A stretch of 10,959 nt of DNA from Methanocorpusculum sp. (GTDB taxonomy: Archaea; Halobacteriota; Methanomicrobia; Methanomicrobiales; Methanocorpusculaceae): NCBI GenBank assembly GCA_029987245.1, contig DALTWG010000054.1:1-10959 (forward strand), written 5' to 3'. Below, in pieces: positions 1 through 5,945 of this stretch. How positions within the stretch are numbered: the first letter of the stretch is position 1; every line of letters starts with the position of its first letter. The position numbers and the translations under genes were made by a program. The notes under the pieces are model-generated. The model searched no databases. It saw only the letters and a list, made by a program, of their open reading frames with translations, and was not told the origin of the DNA.

Positions 1-177
1 AAAAACACGAAACCTCTCACGAAAGTTACTAATTTATTATCCTAAGAAAATAAATGCGACAAGAAAATGGGGGTATTCTTATCAGAATATGCTCACAAAA
101 ATTTCTTTACGGATGCAGCATCACCATCAAAAAAAGTCACTTCATCCTCTAAATCTAAAAAAGCATCGAAACAACAC

Positions 178-192
178 GTATTTTAAAAATAC
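178..192 (+). promoter_or_regulatory. TATA-box promoter of the decarboxylase gene
   Basis: The 15 bases GTATTTTAAAAATAC form a perfect palindrome (7-bp arms around a central A) and read as an archaeal TATA box. Its centre lies about 24 bases before the ATG at 209. The usual TATA-to-start distance in archaea therefore puts transcription start at or next to the start codon, suggesting a leaderless mRNA. No Shine-Dalgarno-like sequence precedes the ATG, which agrees. Position and composition are seen; promoter activity is inferred. Confidence 0.5.
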
Positions 193-208
193 AACACACC
201 CATAACAA

Positions 209-1342
209 ATGCCCTCCGACGCCTATTACCTCTACGACGAACAAACCATCCTTAACCAGCTTTCCCTCCTCAAAAAACACTTCCCGCAGGTAACCCTCCT
301 TTACTCCGTAAAAACCAACCCGCATAAAGAAATTCTGCGCAGCCTCTTTGCACACGGCTGCGGCGCTGATGCAGCTTCAGCCGCGGAAGTATGCCTTGCC
401 CAAACTCACGGCGCAAAAATAATTTCCTACAGCGCCCCGGGCAAAACAGAAACCGACATCCGCGAAACATGGGGATGCCGCATAGTCGCAGACAGTTTGC
501 GTGAACTTGCCCTCCTGGAAAAAATCGCCGCAGAAAAAAATCAGACGGCTGAAATCTCTCTTCGCATCAACCCGGGCCCCTCCCCCTCGAAGTTTGGCAT
601 CGACGCCGATGAACTTTTTGCGCAGAAAAATTTCACCGGCGCATATCCCCATCTAAACATTACCGGCATCCATGTTCACCTCAAATCCCAGATACTGGAC
701 TGGAAAGAACTCAGCCCCTATTATGAAACAGTATTTTCTCTTGCGGCAAAAATGTTTGCGGCAGGCCTTGACATCCGCATAATAAATTTCGGCAGCGGAA
801 TCGGCGTCCCTTATGGAGACGAGGCTCCGCTCAATCTTGAAGCGCTCGGGCAAAAATTTGCGGAGCTCAATGCGAAATACAACACCTTCGGCGCTGCCCT
901 GTTCTTCGAGCCCGGCCGGTTTCTGGTTTGCAGAGCCGGGACCTATTACACAAAAGTGCTTGACAAAAAAACCTCGCACGGGACAACTTATCTTATCGTC
1001 GCAGGGGGACTCAACGGATTTCTGCGCCCCGGGATGGCACACCTTGCCGCATCCTATGGAGCCATAAGCCATCCCGCGGAACCGCTGGTGACAAACAATT
1101 TTCCCTGCGCATTTGCGATACACAACGGCTCTGATGAAATGGAACGGGTCACAATAGCCGGAAGCCTTTGCTCTGCCTGGGATGTTTTCGCCGAAGATAT
1201 CTGCCTGCCCAAGGCAGATACCGGCGACTGGATAGAAATAAACAACGCGGGCGCCTACGGCTGCACACTTTCCCTGCGGGAATTTGCCGGGGCGCGCAAA
1301 GCGGAAGAACGGTTCAGGAAGGTGAGCGGGGAAATAATCTGA
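209..1342 (+). CDS. PLP-dependent decarboxylase, DAP/Orn/Arg decarboxylase superfamily (fold type III)
   Basis: A 377-aa protein with the alanine-racemase-like barrel followed by a beta domain, as in diaminopimelate and ornithine decarboxylases; about the usual length for lysA-type enzymes. Visible residues: the PLP lysine K35 in YSVKTNP; H155/H157 in HVHLKSQ at the place of the usual H-x-GSQ motif; glycine-rich GSGIG (195-199) for the PLP phosphate; EPGRF (234-238); C321 and D325 in a C-x-x-x-D active-site motif; Y350 in GAYG. By family knowledge it should decarboxylate a basic or dicarboxylic amino acid in the cytosol. The substrate cannot be read off: the HVHLKSQ variant and the ending GCTLS, where DAP decarboxylases usually have MSSxYN, argue against calling it housekeeping LysA. 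A specialised clade acting on DAP, ornithine or a carrier-bound substrate is possible. The ATG fits a leaderless transcript. The next gene has its own spacer, so this is probably monocistronic within the window. Confidence 0.85.
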   Translation: MPSDAYYLYDEQTILNQLSLLKKHFPQVTLLYSVKTNPHKEILRSLFAHGCGADAASAAEVCLAQTHGAKIISYSAPGKTETDIRETWGCRIVADSLRELALLEKIAAEKNQTAEISLRINPGPSPSKFGIDADELFAQKNFTGAYPHLNITGIHVHLKSQILDWKELSPYYETVFSLAAKMFAAGLDIRIINFGSGIGVPYGDEAPLNLEALGQKFAELNAKYNTFGAALFFEPGRFLVCRAGTYYTKVLDKKTSHGTTYLIVAGGLNGFLRPGMAHLAASYGAISHPAEPLVTNNFPCAFAIHNGSDEMERVTIAGSLCSAWDVFAEDICLPKADTGDWIEINNAGAYGCTLSLREFAGARKAEERFRKVSGEII

Positions 1343-1372
1343 ACCGGGCGGGGGGGATAGAGGAAAATAAAT

Positions 1373-1407
1373 CTTAGACCCTAAGATAAACGACTTAGAC
1401 CCTAAGA
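1373..1407. promoter_or_regulatory. Two tandem CTTAG-N3-CTAAG dyads, candidate operators
   Basis: The sequence CTTAGACCCTAAGATA occurs twice, at 1373-1388 and 1394-1409. Each copy holds a perfect dyad CTTAG-ACC-CTAAG (1373-1385 and 1394-1406). Start-to-start distance is 21 bp, two turns of B-DNA, so both dyads face the same side of the helix, as expected for a cooperatively bound dimeric regulator. They lie 31 bases after the decarboxylase stop and about 180 bases before the ATPase start at 1583. They could control the ATPase operon or belong to the 3' end of the upstream gene. The arms are too short for a convincing intrinsic terminator. The protein that would bind is unknown. Confidence 0.45.
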
Positions 1408-1549
1408 TATCCCTGCTGCTGAAAATTGTTTCTGCCCATACAACGAAAAAATATCCGGCACTCACAAATTTATATTCCCATACTATATTTCAACCAGCAT
1501 AACAAAAAACTTTTTTCAGTATGCAGTGACAAAATATTACTTTCAACAA

Positions 1550-1558
1550 CTTATTTAT
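1550..1558 (+). promoter_or_regulatory. Probable TATA box of the AAA/DUF4143 ATPase operon
   Basis: CTTATTTAT is centred about 28 bases before the ATG at 1583, which would give a leaderless transcript. Another AT-rich box, TTTATATT, lies at 1468-1475 and would give a start near 1498 with a leader of about 85 bases. The two cannot be told apart from sequence alone. Confidence 0.3.
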
Positions 1559-1582
1559 CTCCATACTTACATATATTATAGT

Positions 1583-2800
1583 ATGATATCCCGCGACCGA
1601 TACATCAAAAAAATCCGGCCTCTCATAAACAAACCGGTAATAAAAGTACTTACCGGCATCAGACGGGCCGGAAAATCCGCAATGCTGTCCCTCATTGAAG
1701 ACGAACTTACCGGCAGAGGAATTGACACACAGCACATAATCCGGATAAATTTTGAAGAAAGCAGATATTTCCCCTTAACAGACGCAGCAGCCCTTGACAC
1801 CTATATTTCCAGCCTCATCACCGGCAAAAAAACCTACTACCTCCTCATCGACGAAATACAGGAAGTACAATCCTGGGAAAAAGTCATCAATTCACTCTTT
1901 GCCTCAGGGGTATGCGACATCTATATTACCGGCTCAAACTCACGCCTCCTCTCATCAGAACTTTCCACCTATCTTACGGGAAGATACGTGGAAATACCCG
2001 TTCAGACACTTTCATTTGCCGAAACACTGGATTTTGCAGAGGCAAGAACCGGAAAAAGACCGGACGCAAAAAATGCATTTATCTCCTATCTGAAAAACGG
2101 CGGATTTCCCATGCTTCACACCGGAGACTATGACGCAGACACCATAAAAATGATTGCCAACGGCATCTATTCCTCGGCAATTCTGCGTGATGTGGTGCAA
2201 AGACATAACCTGCGAAACTCTGTACTGCTTGAGCGGCTGGTGATGTTTTTATTTGACAACACCGGAAATATTTTTTCCGCCAGAAGTGTGTCGGATTTTC
2301 TTAAAAGTGAAAATTTATCCATATCTCCAAACACCATCTACGAATATCTCTCCATGCTCGAAGAGGCATTTGTTGTTCACCGGGTGCAGAGATTTGATAT
2401 GGCGGGAAAACGGATTTTGAAGACGCTTGAAAAATATTATGTGAGTGACACCTCCCTGATCACATCAACCCTTGGATTCAGAGATACAAAAGTCGCCGGT
2501 CTCCTGGAAAACATCGTCTTCCTTGAACTCTTAAGCCGGGATTACAAAGTCTATGTCGGCAAATCCGGCTCAAAAGAGATTGATTTCGTCGCAGAAAAAA
2601 GCGGAGAGCGCATTTACATTCAGGTCGCACGGATAATAGGCTCGGATGAAACACAGGAACGCGAATTCGGACCGCTTCTTTCCATCGCCGACCATTATCC
2701 GAAATATGTGGTGACCATGGATGAATTGGCCGGCGGAAATATAGATGGAGTAAAGCACATACATATCGCTGATTTCCTGCTGATGGAGGATTTTTCATGA
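1583..2800 (+). CDS. AAA_14/DUF4143-family ATPase
   Basis: A 405-aa protein of the archaeal/bacterial ATPase family that joins an N-terminal AAA_14 domain to a C-terminal DUF4143 domain. Walker A is GIRRAGKS (25-32), Walker B is YYLLIDEIQ (85-93), and a sensor-1-like YITGSNS is at 114-120. The C-terminal KEIDFVAE...IYIQVA (331-349) matches the degenerate PD-(D/E)xK-like core usual in DUF4143; the ExK catalytic pair is replaced by IQV, so nuclease activity is not expected. The family is abundant and variable in methanogens; its role is unknown and only ATP hydrolysis can be predicted. The frame is open back to a GTG at 1526, but I chose the ATG at 1583 because typical members begin M-x-x-R-x-x-Y and the extra 19 residues (rich in Y, Q, L) overlap AT-rich promoter-like DNA. 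Its TGA overlaps the next ATG (ATGA at 2797-2800). Confidence 0.85.
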   Translation: MISRDRYIKKIRPLINKPVIKVLTGIRRAGKSAMLSLIEDELTGRGIDTQHIIRINFEESRYFPLTDAAALDTYISSLITGKKTYYLLIDEIQEVQSWEKVINSLFASGVCDIYITGSNSRLLSSELSTYLTGRYVEIPVQTLSFAETLDFAEARTGKRPDAKNAFISYLKNGGFPMLHTGDYDADTIKMIANGIYSSAILRDVVQRHNLRNSVLLERLVMFLFDNTGNIFSARSVSDFLKSENLSISPNTIYEYLSMLEEAFVVHRVQRFDMAGKRILKTLEKYYVSDTSLITSTLGFRDTKVAGLLENIVFLELLSRDYKVYVGKSGSKEIDFVAEKSGERIYIQVARIIGSDETQEREFGPLLSIADHYPKYVVTMDELAGGNIDGVKHIHIADFLLMEDFS

Positions 2801-3603
2801 AGCTTACCATTCTTGCGGAAAATTACACCGCCCTGAATAAAAATCTGCTTGCCGAGCCGGGATTTTCCGCATACATCGAGGACGGTGAGGATAAAATTCT
2901 CTTCGACTGCGGATACTCGAATGTCTTCAAAAAGAACGCCGAATTCCTGCACATCGAGTTGGGAAATCTTACGAAGGTGGTTTTTTCCCACGGTCACGAT
3001 GACCACACAGGAGGTCTTGCCTCGCTTCTGCCGCTGGTAAAGCGGGGCACGCCGCTTTTTGCCCACCCGGACACATTTAACATAAAGCTCCGGGGAGAAA
3101 TGTGCACCGGCTCGCGCTTCCGCGAAGAGGACCTTGCAAAAACATTTTCGCTGTCGCTTAAAAGGGGACCGCAGAAAATAAGTGAGCATATTACCTTCCT
3201 CGGCGAAATCCCGCAGACCATATCGTTTGAAACCCGCCGGCAGTTTGATGAAAAAGTGACGGCAAAAGGACGGCGCGAGCCGGATTTTGTTTTAGAGGAC
3301 TCAGCGCTGGTGTATGAAACCGAAACAGGGCTGTATATTATCACAGGATGCTCCCATGCAGGAATCTGCAATATTATTGCATATGCGAAGGAGCTTTTTG
3401 CAAAGCCGGTGCTTGGCGTAATAGGGGGCTTTCATCTGAAGGAGGTAAATGAACAGGTGAAACTGACGATTGCATTTTTCAGACGCGAGGGGATAGACGA
3501 AGCCTATCCCTGTCACTGCACATCGTTTATGGTGCGCGCGGCTTTCAATGAAGCGTTTCCGGTGAAAAAAGAAGCGGGGGTGGGGGCAGAGATAGAGTGG
3601 TGA
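2797..3603 (+). CDS. Metallo-beta-lactamase-fold hydrolase, COG1237 / MJ0301-like
   Basis: A 268-aa soluble protein with the MBL signature SHGHDDHTGG (64-73; H65, H67, D69, H70), further metal-ligand candidates in GCSHAG (H187) and GGFH (H213), and the PCHC motif (239-242) typical of the COG1237 group. Members are often annotated as 7,8-dihydropterin-6-methyl-4-(beta-D-ribofuranosyl)-aminobenzene-5'-phosphate synthase after MJ0301, tied to methanopterin synthesis; that name is weakly supported for most homologues, so I give only the family. Two metal ions and hydrolysis of a phosphoester or thioester-like bond are expected. GGAGGA at 2785-2790 stands 6 bases before the ATG, inside the end of the ATPase gene, and the two genes overlap by 4 bp. 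This implies one mRNA with translational coupling. A hairpin follows directly after the stop. Confidence 0.85.
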   Translation: MKLTILAENYTALNKNLLAEPGFSAYIEDGEDKILFDCGYSNVFKKNAEFLHIELGNLTKVVFSHGHDDHTGGLASLLPLVKRGTPLFAHPDTFNIKLRGEMCTGSRFREEDLAKTFSLSLKRGPQKISEHITFLGEIPQTISFETRRQFDEKVTAKGRREPDFVLEDSALVYETETGLYIITGCSHAGICNIIAYAKELFAKPVLGVIGGFHLKEVNEQVKLTIAFFRREGIDEAYPCHCTSFMVRAAFNEAFPVKKEAGVGAEIEW

Positions 3604-3608
3604 AAAGA

Positions 3609-3634
3609 AAAAGTTGCGACATGCCGCAACTTTT
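3609..3634. terminator. Bidirectional hairpin terminator between convergent genes
   Basis: AAAAGTTGCG (3609-3618) pairs perfectly with CGCAACTTTT (3625-3634) around a 6-base loop. It starts five bases after the MBL stop codon and ends one base before the end of the minus-strand small-gene cluster (3636). Read on either strand the stem is followed by a T-rich run (TTTTCTT on plus, TTTTTCTTTT on minus), so it can end both convergent transcription units. Confidence 0.65.
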
Positions 3635-3635
3635 C

Positions 3636-3784
3636 TTAAATCCTTCCTTCTTCTTTTAATTCCAGCAGAGCCTGGCGCATAAGTTCTTTTGCCTCTTCAG
3701 TATAAGTCGGATTTTCATATATTCAATAAAGTCGATTGCGTCCTGCCCGGTAAGTTCAAGTCCGATTTCTATCGGCTCCGCCAT
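3636..3784 (-). pseudogene. Second small paralogue, broken by a one-base frameshift
   Basis: Starts ATG at 3784, two bases after the stop of its intact sister. The first 24 residues match the sister (GQDAIDF; then E-Y or N-Y followed by x-K). After the A4 run (T4 at 3712-3715 on plus) the frame slips, giving an unrelated tail and a stop at 3656-3658 (42 aa in total). Adding one A restores KNPTYTEEA...LMRQALLELKEEGRI and a stop at 3636-3638, a 49-aa protein colinear with the sister. The missing base is therefore inferred from the paralogue alignment. It may be a true loss-of-function deletion, phase variation at a short homopolymer, or a sequencing error. Function unknown. Confidence 0.6.
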
Positions 3785-3786
3785 AT

Positions 3787-3942
3787 CTATTCCATCCTTC
3801 CCTCATCTTCCCTCTGACGGCGCAGTGCTTCACGCATAGCTTCAATGCCTGCTTTCGTGTACGTCGGATTCTTCTGATAATTTTCAAAATCAATGGCATC
3901 CTGACCTTCGAGGACAAGCCCGTACGTTAATGGAGTTGACAT
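3787..3942 (-). CDS. Small 51-aa protein of unknown function
   Basis: ATG at 3942, TAG at 3787-3789; predicted cytosolic and charged. The sequence reads MSTPLTYGLVLEGQDAIDF..., then NYQKNPTYTKAG, then a helical Arg/Glu-rich tail (AMREALRRQREDEGRME). It is supported as real coding by the colinear paralogue immediately downstream, which shares GQDAIDF, KNPTYT, MR-x-AL and EGR. A weak AGGGA lies 6 bases before the start. It follows the fic remnant by 51 bases on the same strand and is probably cotranscribed with it. The F-x-x-Y-x-x-NP core followed by a charged helix resembles short antitoxin tails, but I do not recognise the family and assign no function. Confidence 0.6.
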   Translation of the reverse strand: MSTPLTYGLVLEGQDAIDFENYQKNPTYTKAGIEAMREALRRQREDEGRME

Positions 3943-3993
3943 AAATTTCCCTGCTTGGAAAATATTGGGTACATGGGTTTAACTCTTTTCTGC

Positions 3994-4272
3994 TCACCCC
4001 GAAACAAGCGCATACAGCGCCTTGTTCACATACACCTTCTCCTGCGAAATCTTCTGCGAAGAAAGCACCCCGATAGCCTCCATCTCCTTAAGATATTTCA
4101 TAGCCGTCTGGCGATTGCCGATTCCCGCATCAATCAGATGCAGCGCTTCACTGAGCCGCGCAAGCGAAAGCGTAGCCGCATTACAGGCTTTCCAGACCGC
4201 CGGCGTTTCAATATCAGCTTTCGGCGGCAGCGGGGGCAAAGAGTCATAAGGTATTTCCGGGTCAAATGTCAC
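3994..4272 (-). pseudogene. Fic protein remnant: Fic_N start fused to C-terminal winged helix, catalytic domain missing
   Basis: A 92-aa open frame starting GTG at 4272. Residues 6-47 match the N-terminal module of Fic proteins (PYDSLPPLPPKADIETPAV, then LARLSEALHLI). Residues 48-92 match the winged-helix end of the same proteins (DAGIGNRQTAMKYLKEMEAIGVL, then KVYVNKALYALV). Between them about 250 residues are absent, including the HPFxxGNGR AMPylation loop and the inhibitory helix of the N-terminal half. The junction is near residue 47/48 (about 4131). The frame is still open, so a small DNA-binding protein could be made, but no AMP transfer is possible. A full-length Fic of this class has about 370 residues. 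The identification rests on recognising both ends of the family. An alternative view is a functional stand-alone regulator that kept its wHTH. Confidence 0.65.
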
Positions 4273-4317
4273 AACTAATAATATACCTTCATCACATAAA
4301 TATCTATCCAGTCATCT

Positions 4318-4328
4318 GTATAAAATTT
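4318..4328. promoter_or_regulatory. TATA-like box readable on both strands
   Basis: TATAAAAT (4320-4327 on plus) reads TTTTATA on minus. On minus it is placed to start the fic-remnant transcript near 4293, about 20 bases before the GTG at 4272. On plus it could start a long-leader rio1 transcript near 4347 that would include both dyads at 4368-4436. Which direction is used cannot be decided from sequence. Confidence 0.35.
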
Positions 4329-4367
4329 TCAAAATTGCGAACTTGTCACCGGCGATGTGTATACGCG

Positions 4368-4447
4368 TTGAACAGTTCCCCCATCATCTGTTCAAATTTT
4401 TCAAAATTTTGTACAGTTCATTTCCGATCTGTACAACGGTTGAACAG
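4368..4447. repeat. Two perfect TTGWACAG-N12-CTGTWCAA inverted repeats plus a half-site
   Basis: TTGAACAG (4368-4375) and CTGTTCAA (4388-4395) form a perfect 8-bp inverted repeat with a 12-base spacer. TTGTACAG (4409-4416) and CTGTACAA (4429-4436) form a second one with the same spacer. A lone TTGAACAG follows at 4440-4447. The dyads repeat every 41 bp and half-sites are about 20-21 bp apart, so they lie on one helix face. The fourth base differs between dyads (A versus T) and its partner changes to match. Spacers share TTC at the start and AT at the end. This looks like an operator array between the divergent fic remnant and rio1; if transcribed, the same bases could form two hairpins. Confidence 0.7.
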
Positions 4448-4472
4448 TTCGACCGTCCTATTTCCCCAAAAC

Positions 4473-4480
4473 CTCTATAT
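4473..4480 (+). promoter_or_regulatory. Probable proximal TATA box of rio1
   Basis: CTCTATAT lies about 38 bases before the rio1 ATG (4515) and would start transcription near 4503. It sits 26 bases right of the last TTGAACAG half-site, so a protein bound to the array would sit just upstream of TBP/TFB. Confidence 0.35.
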
Positions 4481-4514
4481 CCTCGCAAAACATACAATTA
4501 TATACAAACCTTTT

Positions 4515-5339
4515 ATGACCCCCGGAAAAAATCACCCCCGTGAAGACACCGACACCATCAGACGCCTGGATAGAAAACTCTCCGACCTCGGCTTGAAAAT
4601 CAACAAAGACGAAGACGAAAGGAAAGTCACCGGCGAAGTATTTGATGAAGTCACGCTTTTAGCCCTGTACAAACTCGTTACAAAAAAAGTTATCGCAACC
4701 CTTGGAGGCTCCATTTCCACCGGCAAGGAGGCAAACGTGTTTCTTGCCGGAAGAACCGACGTTGAGACAGGCGAAGTATCCGATGCCGCGGTAAAAATCT
4801 ACCGCCTCCGTACCGGAAACTTCACCAAAATGAGCGAGTACATCGTAGGCGACCCCCGCTTTGCCGGTGTCAAACGCAGTCACAAAGACCTGATTTTTGC
4901 CTGGACCAAAAAAGAGTTCAGCAACCTTGCGCGGGCCCGCGATGCAGGAATCCCCTGCCCGAAACCATATGCCTTTGACAGAAACATCCTTATCATGGAG
5001 TTTTTAGGCGAAAACGGCATTCCTTATCCGCAGCTCCGCCAGGTTATGCCGGGCACGCCCGATGAAACCTATGAAGAAGTCCTCGCCCTTTTGAAAAAAC
5101 TCTACCGGGACGCAAGACTTATCCACGGCGACCTCTCCGAATACAACATTCTGACAGGACAAAACGGATTAATCCTCATTGACATGGCGCAGGCAGTAAC
5201 ACCCGAACACCCGCAGGCATACCATTTCTTATTCAGAGACATTAAAAACATGAACCGGTTCTTTGCAAAGAAATGCGCAACCCGCGGCGAACATGAAATC
5301 TTTCGCGACATCGTCGGCGAAGAATTCTTTGAAATCTAA
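4515..5339 (+). CDS. rio1: RIO1-family serine/threonine protein kinase
   Basis: A 274-aa atypical protein kinase. The nucleotide loop is STGKEANVF (68-76), the RIO1-type sequence (RIO2 differs here). The phosphate-binding lysine is K94 in AVKIY. The hinge is MEFLG (161-165), the catalytic loop HGDLSEYN (204-211; D206, N211), and the metal-binding aspartate D223 is in IDMAQ. Residues 1-60 are the short helical N-terminal part; there is no RIO2-type winged helix. RIO1 acts in final maturation of the small ribosomal subunit, more as an ATPase-driven release factor than as a classical kinase. The ATG at 4515 is chosen because conserved sequence begins there; the frame stays open upstream to 4266, but that stretch covers the dyad array and TATA boxes and looks non-coding. 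The KH-domain gene follows 17 bases after the stop, the usual archaeal pairing. Confidence 0.9.
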   Translation: MTPGKNHPREDTDTIRRLDRKLSDLGLKINKDEDERKVTGEVFDEVTLLALYKLVTKKVIATLGGSISTGKEANVFLAGRTDVETGEVSDAAVKIYRLRTGNFTKMSEYIVGDPRFAGVKRSHKDLIFAWTKKEFSNLARARDAGIPCPKPYAFDRNILIMEFLGENGIPYPQLRQVMPGTPDETYEEVLALLKKLYRDARLIHGDLSEYNILTGQNGLILIDMAQAVTPEHPQAYHFLFRDIKNMNRFFAKKCATRGEHEIFRDIVGEEFFEI

Positions 5340-5356
5340 ACATCAGTACCACAAAC

Positions 5357-5899
5357 ATGACACAGGAAATAAAAATCCCCAGTGACCGCATCGGAGCCAT
5401 GATTGGCAAAGGCGGCGAAACCAGAAGAGATCTGGAAGAAACCCTTAACGTAACCCTTGACATTGACAGCGAAACAGGGCTTATCACCATCACCAACGAA
5501 AAAGACGCATTATGCGAAATCAACTCCATTGAAGTAATCAGAGCCATTGGCAGAGGCTTTTCACCGGAACGCGCCAAAAAACTCCTCGAAGACGAGGACA
5601 TGATTTTGGATCTGATTGATGTATCTGACGTTGCCGATACCCCTGCAAAACTCGCGCGGGTGCGGGGTCGCATCATCGGAAAAGAAGGCCGGGCACGTGA
5701 ACAGATTGAAAACATGACCGGAGCAATTCTTTCTATCTACGGCAAAACGATTGGCATTATCGGCCTTCCCGAACAGGTGGGCGATGCGCACACAGCGGTA
5801 AATATGCTCATTAACGGCTCCGATCACAACACGGTCTTCAATTTCCTTGACAAAAAGAGAAAGGAAGCCAAACAGGATATGTTTAGCTACTACTACTAA
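5357..5899 (+). CDS. KH-domain RNA-binding protein, archaeal Pno1/Dim2-like
   Basis: A 180-aa protein with two KH domains. The first has GKGG (17-20) in the RIGAMIGKGGETRRDLEE segment; the second has GKEG (108-111) in GRIIGKEGRAREQIE. These GxxG loops bind single-stranded RNA. Length and layout match the archaeal homologue of eukaryotic Pno1/Dim2, which binds the 3' end region of small-subunit rRNA during 40S/30S maturation. It lies 17 bases after rio1 and is probably cotranscribed; RIO1 and this protein act at the same step of subunit maturation. The tail after residue 165 is basic and then ends in three tyrosines. No mutation of key residues is seen. Confidence 0.9.
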   Translation: MTQEIKIPSDRIGAMIGKGGETRRDLEETLNVTLDIDSETGLITITNEKDALCEINSIEVIRAIGRGFSPERAKKLLEDEDMILDLIDVSDVADTPAKLARVRGRIIGKEGRAREQIENMTGAILSIYGKTIGIIGLPEQVGDAHTAVNMLINGSDHNTVFNFLDKKRKEAKQDMFSYYY

Positions 5900-5945
5900 A
5901 GAGTCCTATCGAATCCTTTAATATCTATGACGACACGCTGCACTG

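Noticed and set aside
653..1465. Long minus-strand frame opposite the decarboxylase
   Set aside because: It is antisense to a gene with all family motifs, and its cysteine- and phenylalanine-rich translation matches no family I know.
1526..1582. GTG start giving 19 extra residues on the DUF4143 ATPase
   Set aside because: The segment is AT-rich promoter-like DNA, and the family normally begins with the M-x-x-R-x-x-Y segment found at 1583.
3955..4278. Plus-strand frame over the fic remnant
   Set aside because: The opposite strand carries recognisable Fic_N and winged-helix sequence; the plus-strand product is Arg/His/Leu-rich and featureless.
4266..4514. Upstream extension of rio1
   Set aside because: The stretch holds two perfect dyads, a half-site and two TATA boxes, and its translation is unlike any RIO1 N-terminus. 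Conserved kinase sequence follows the ATG at 4515.
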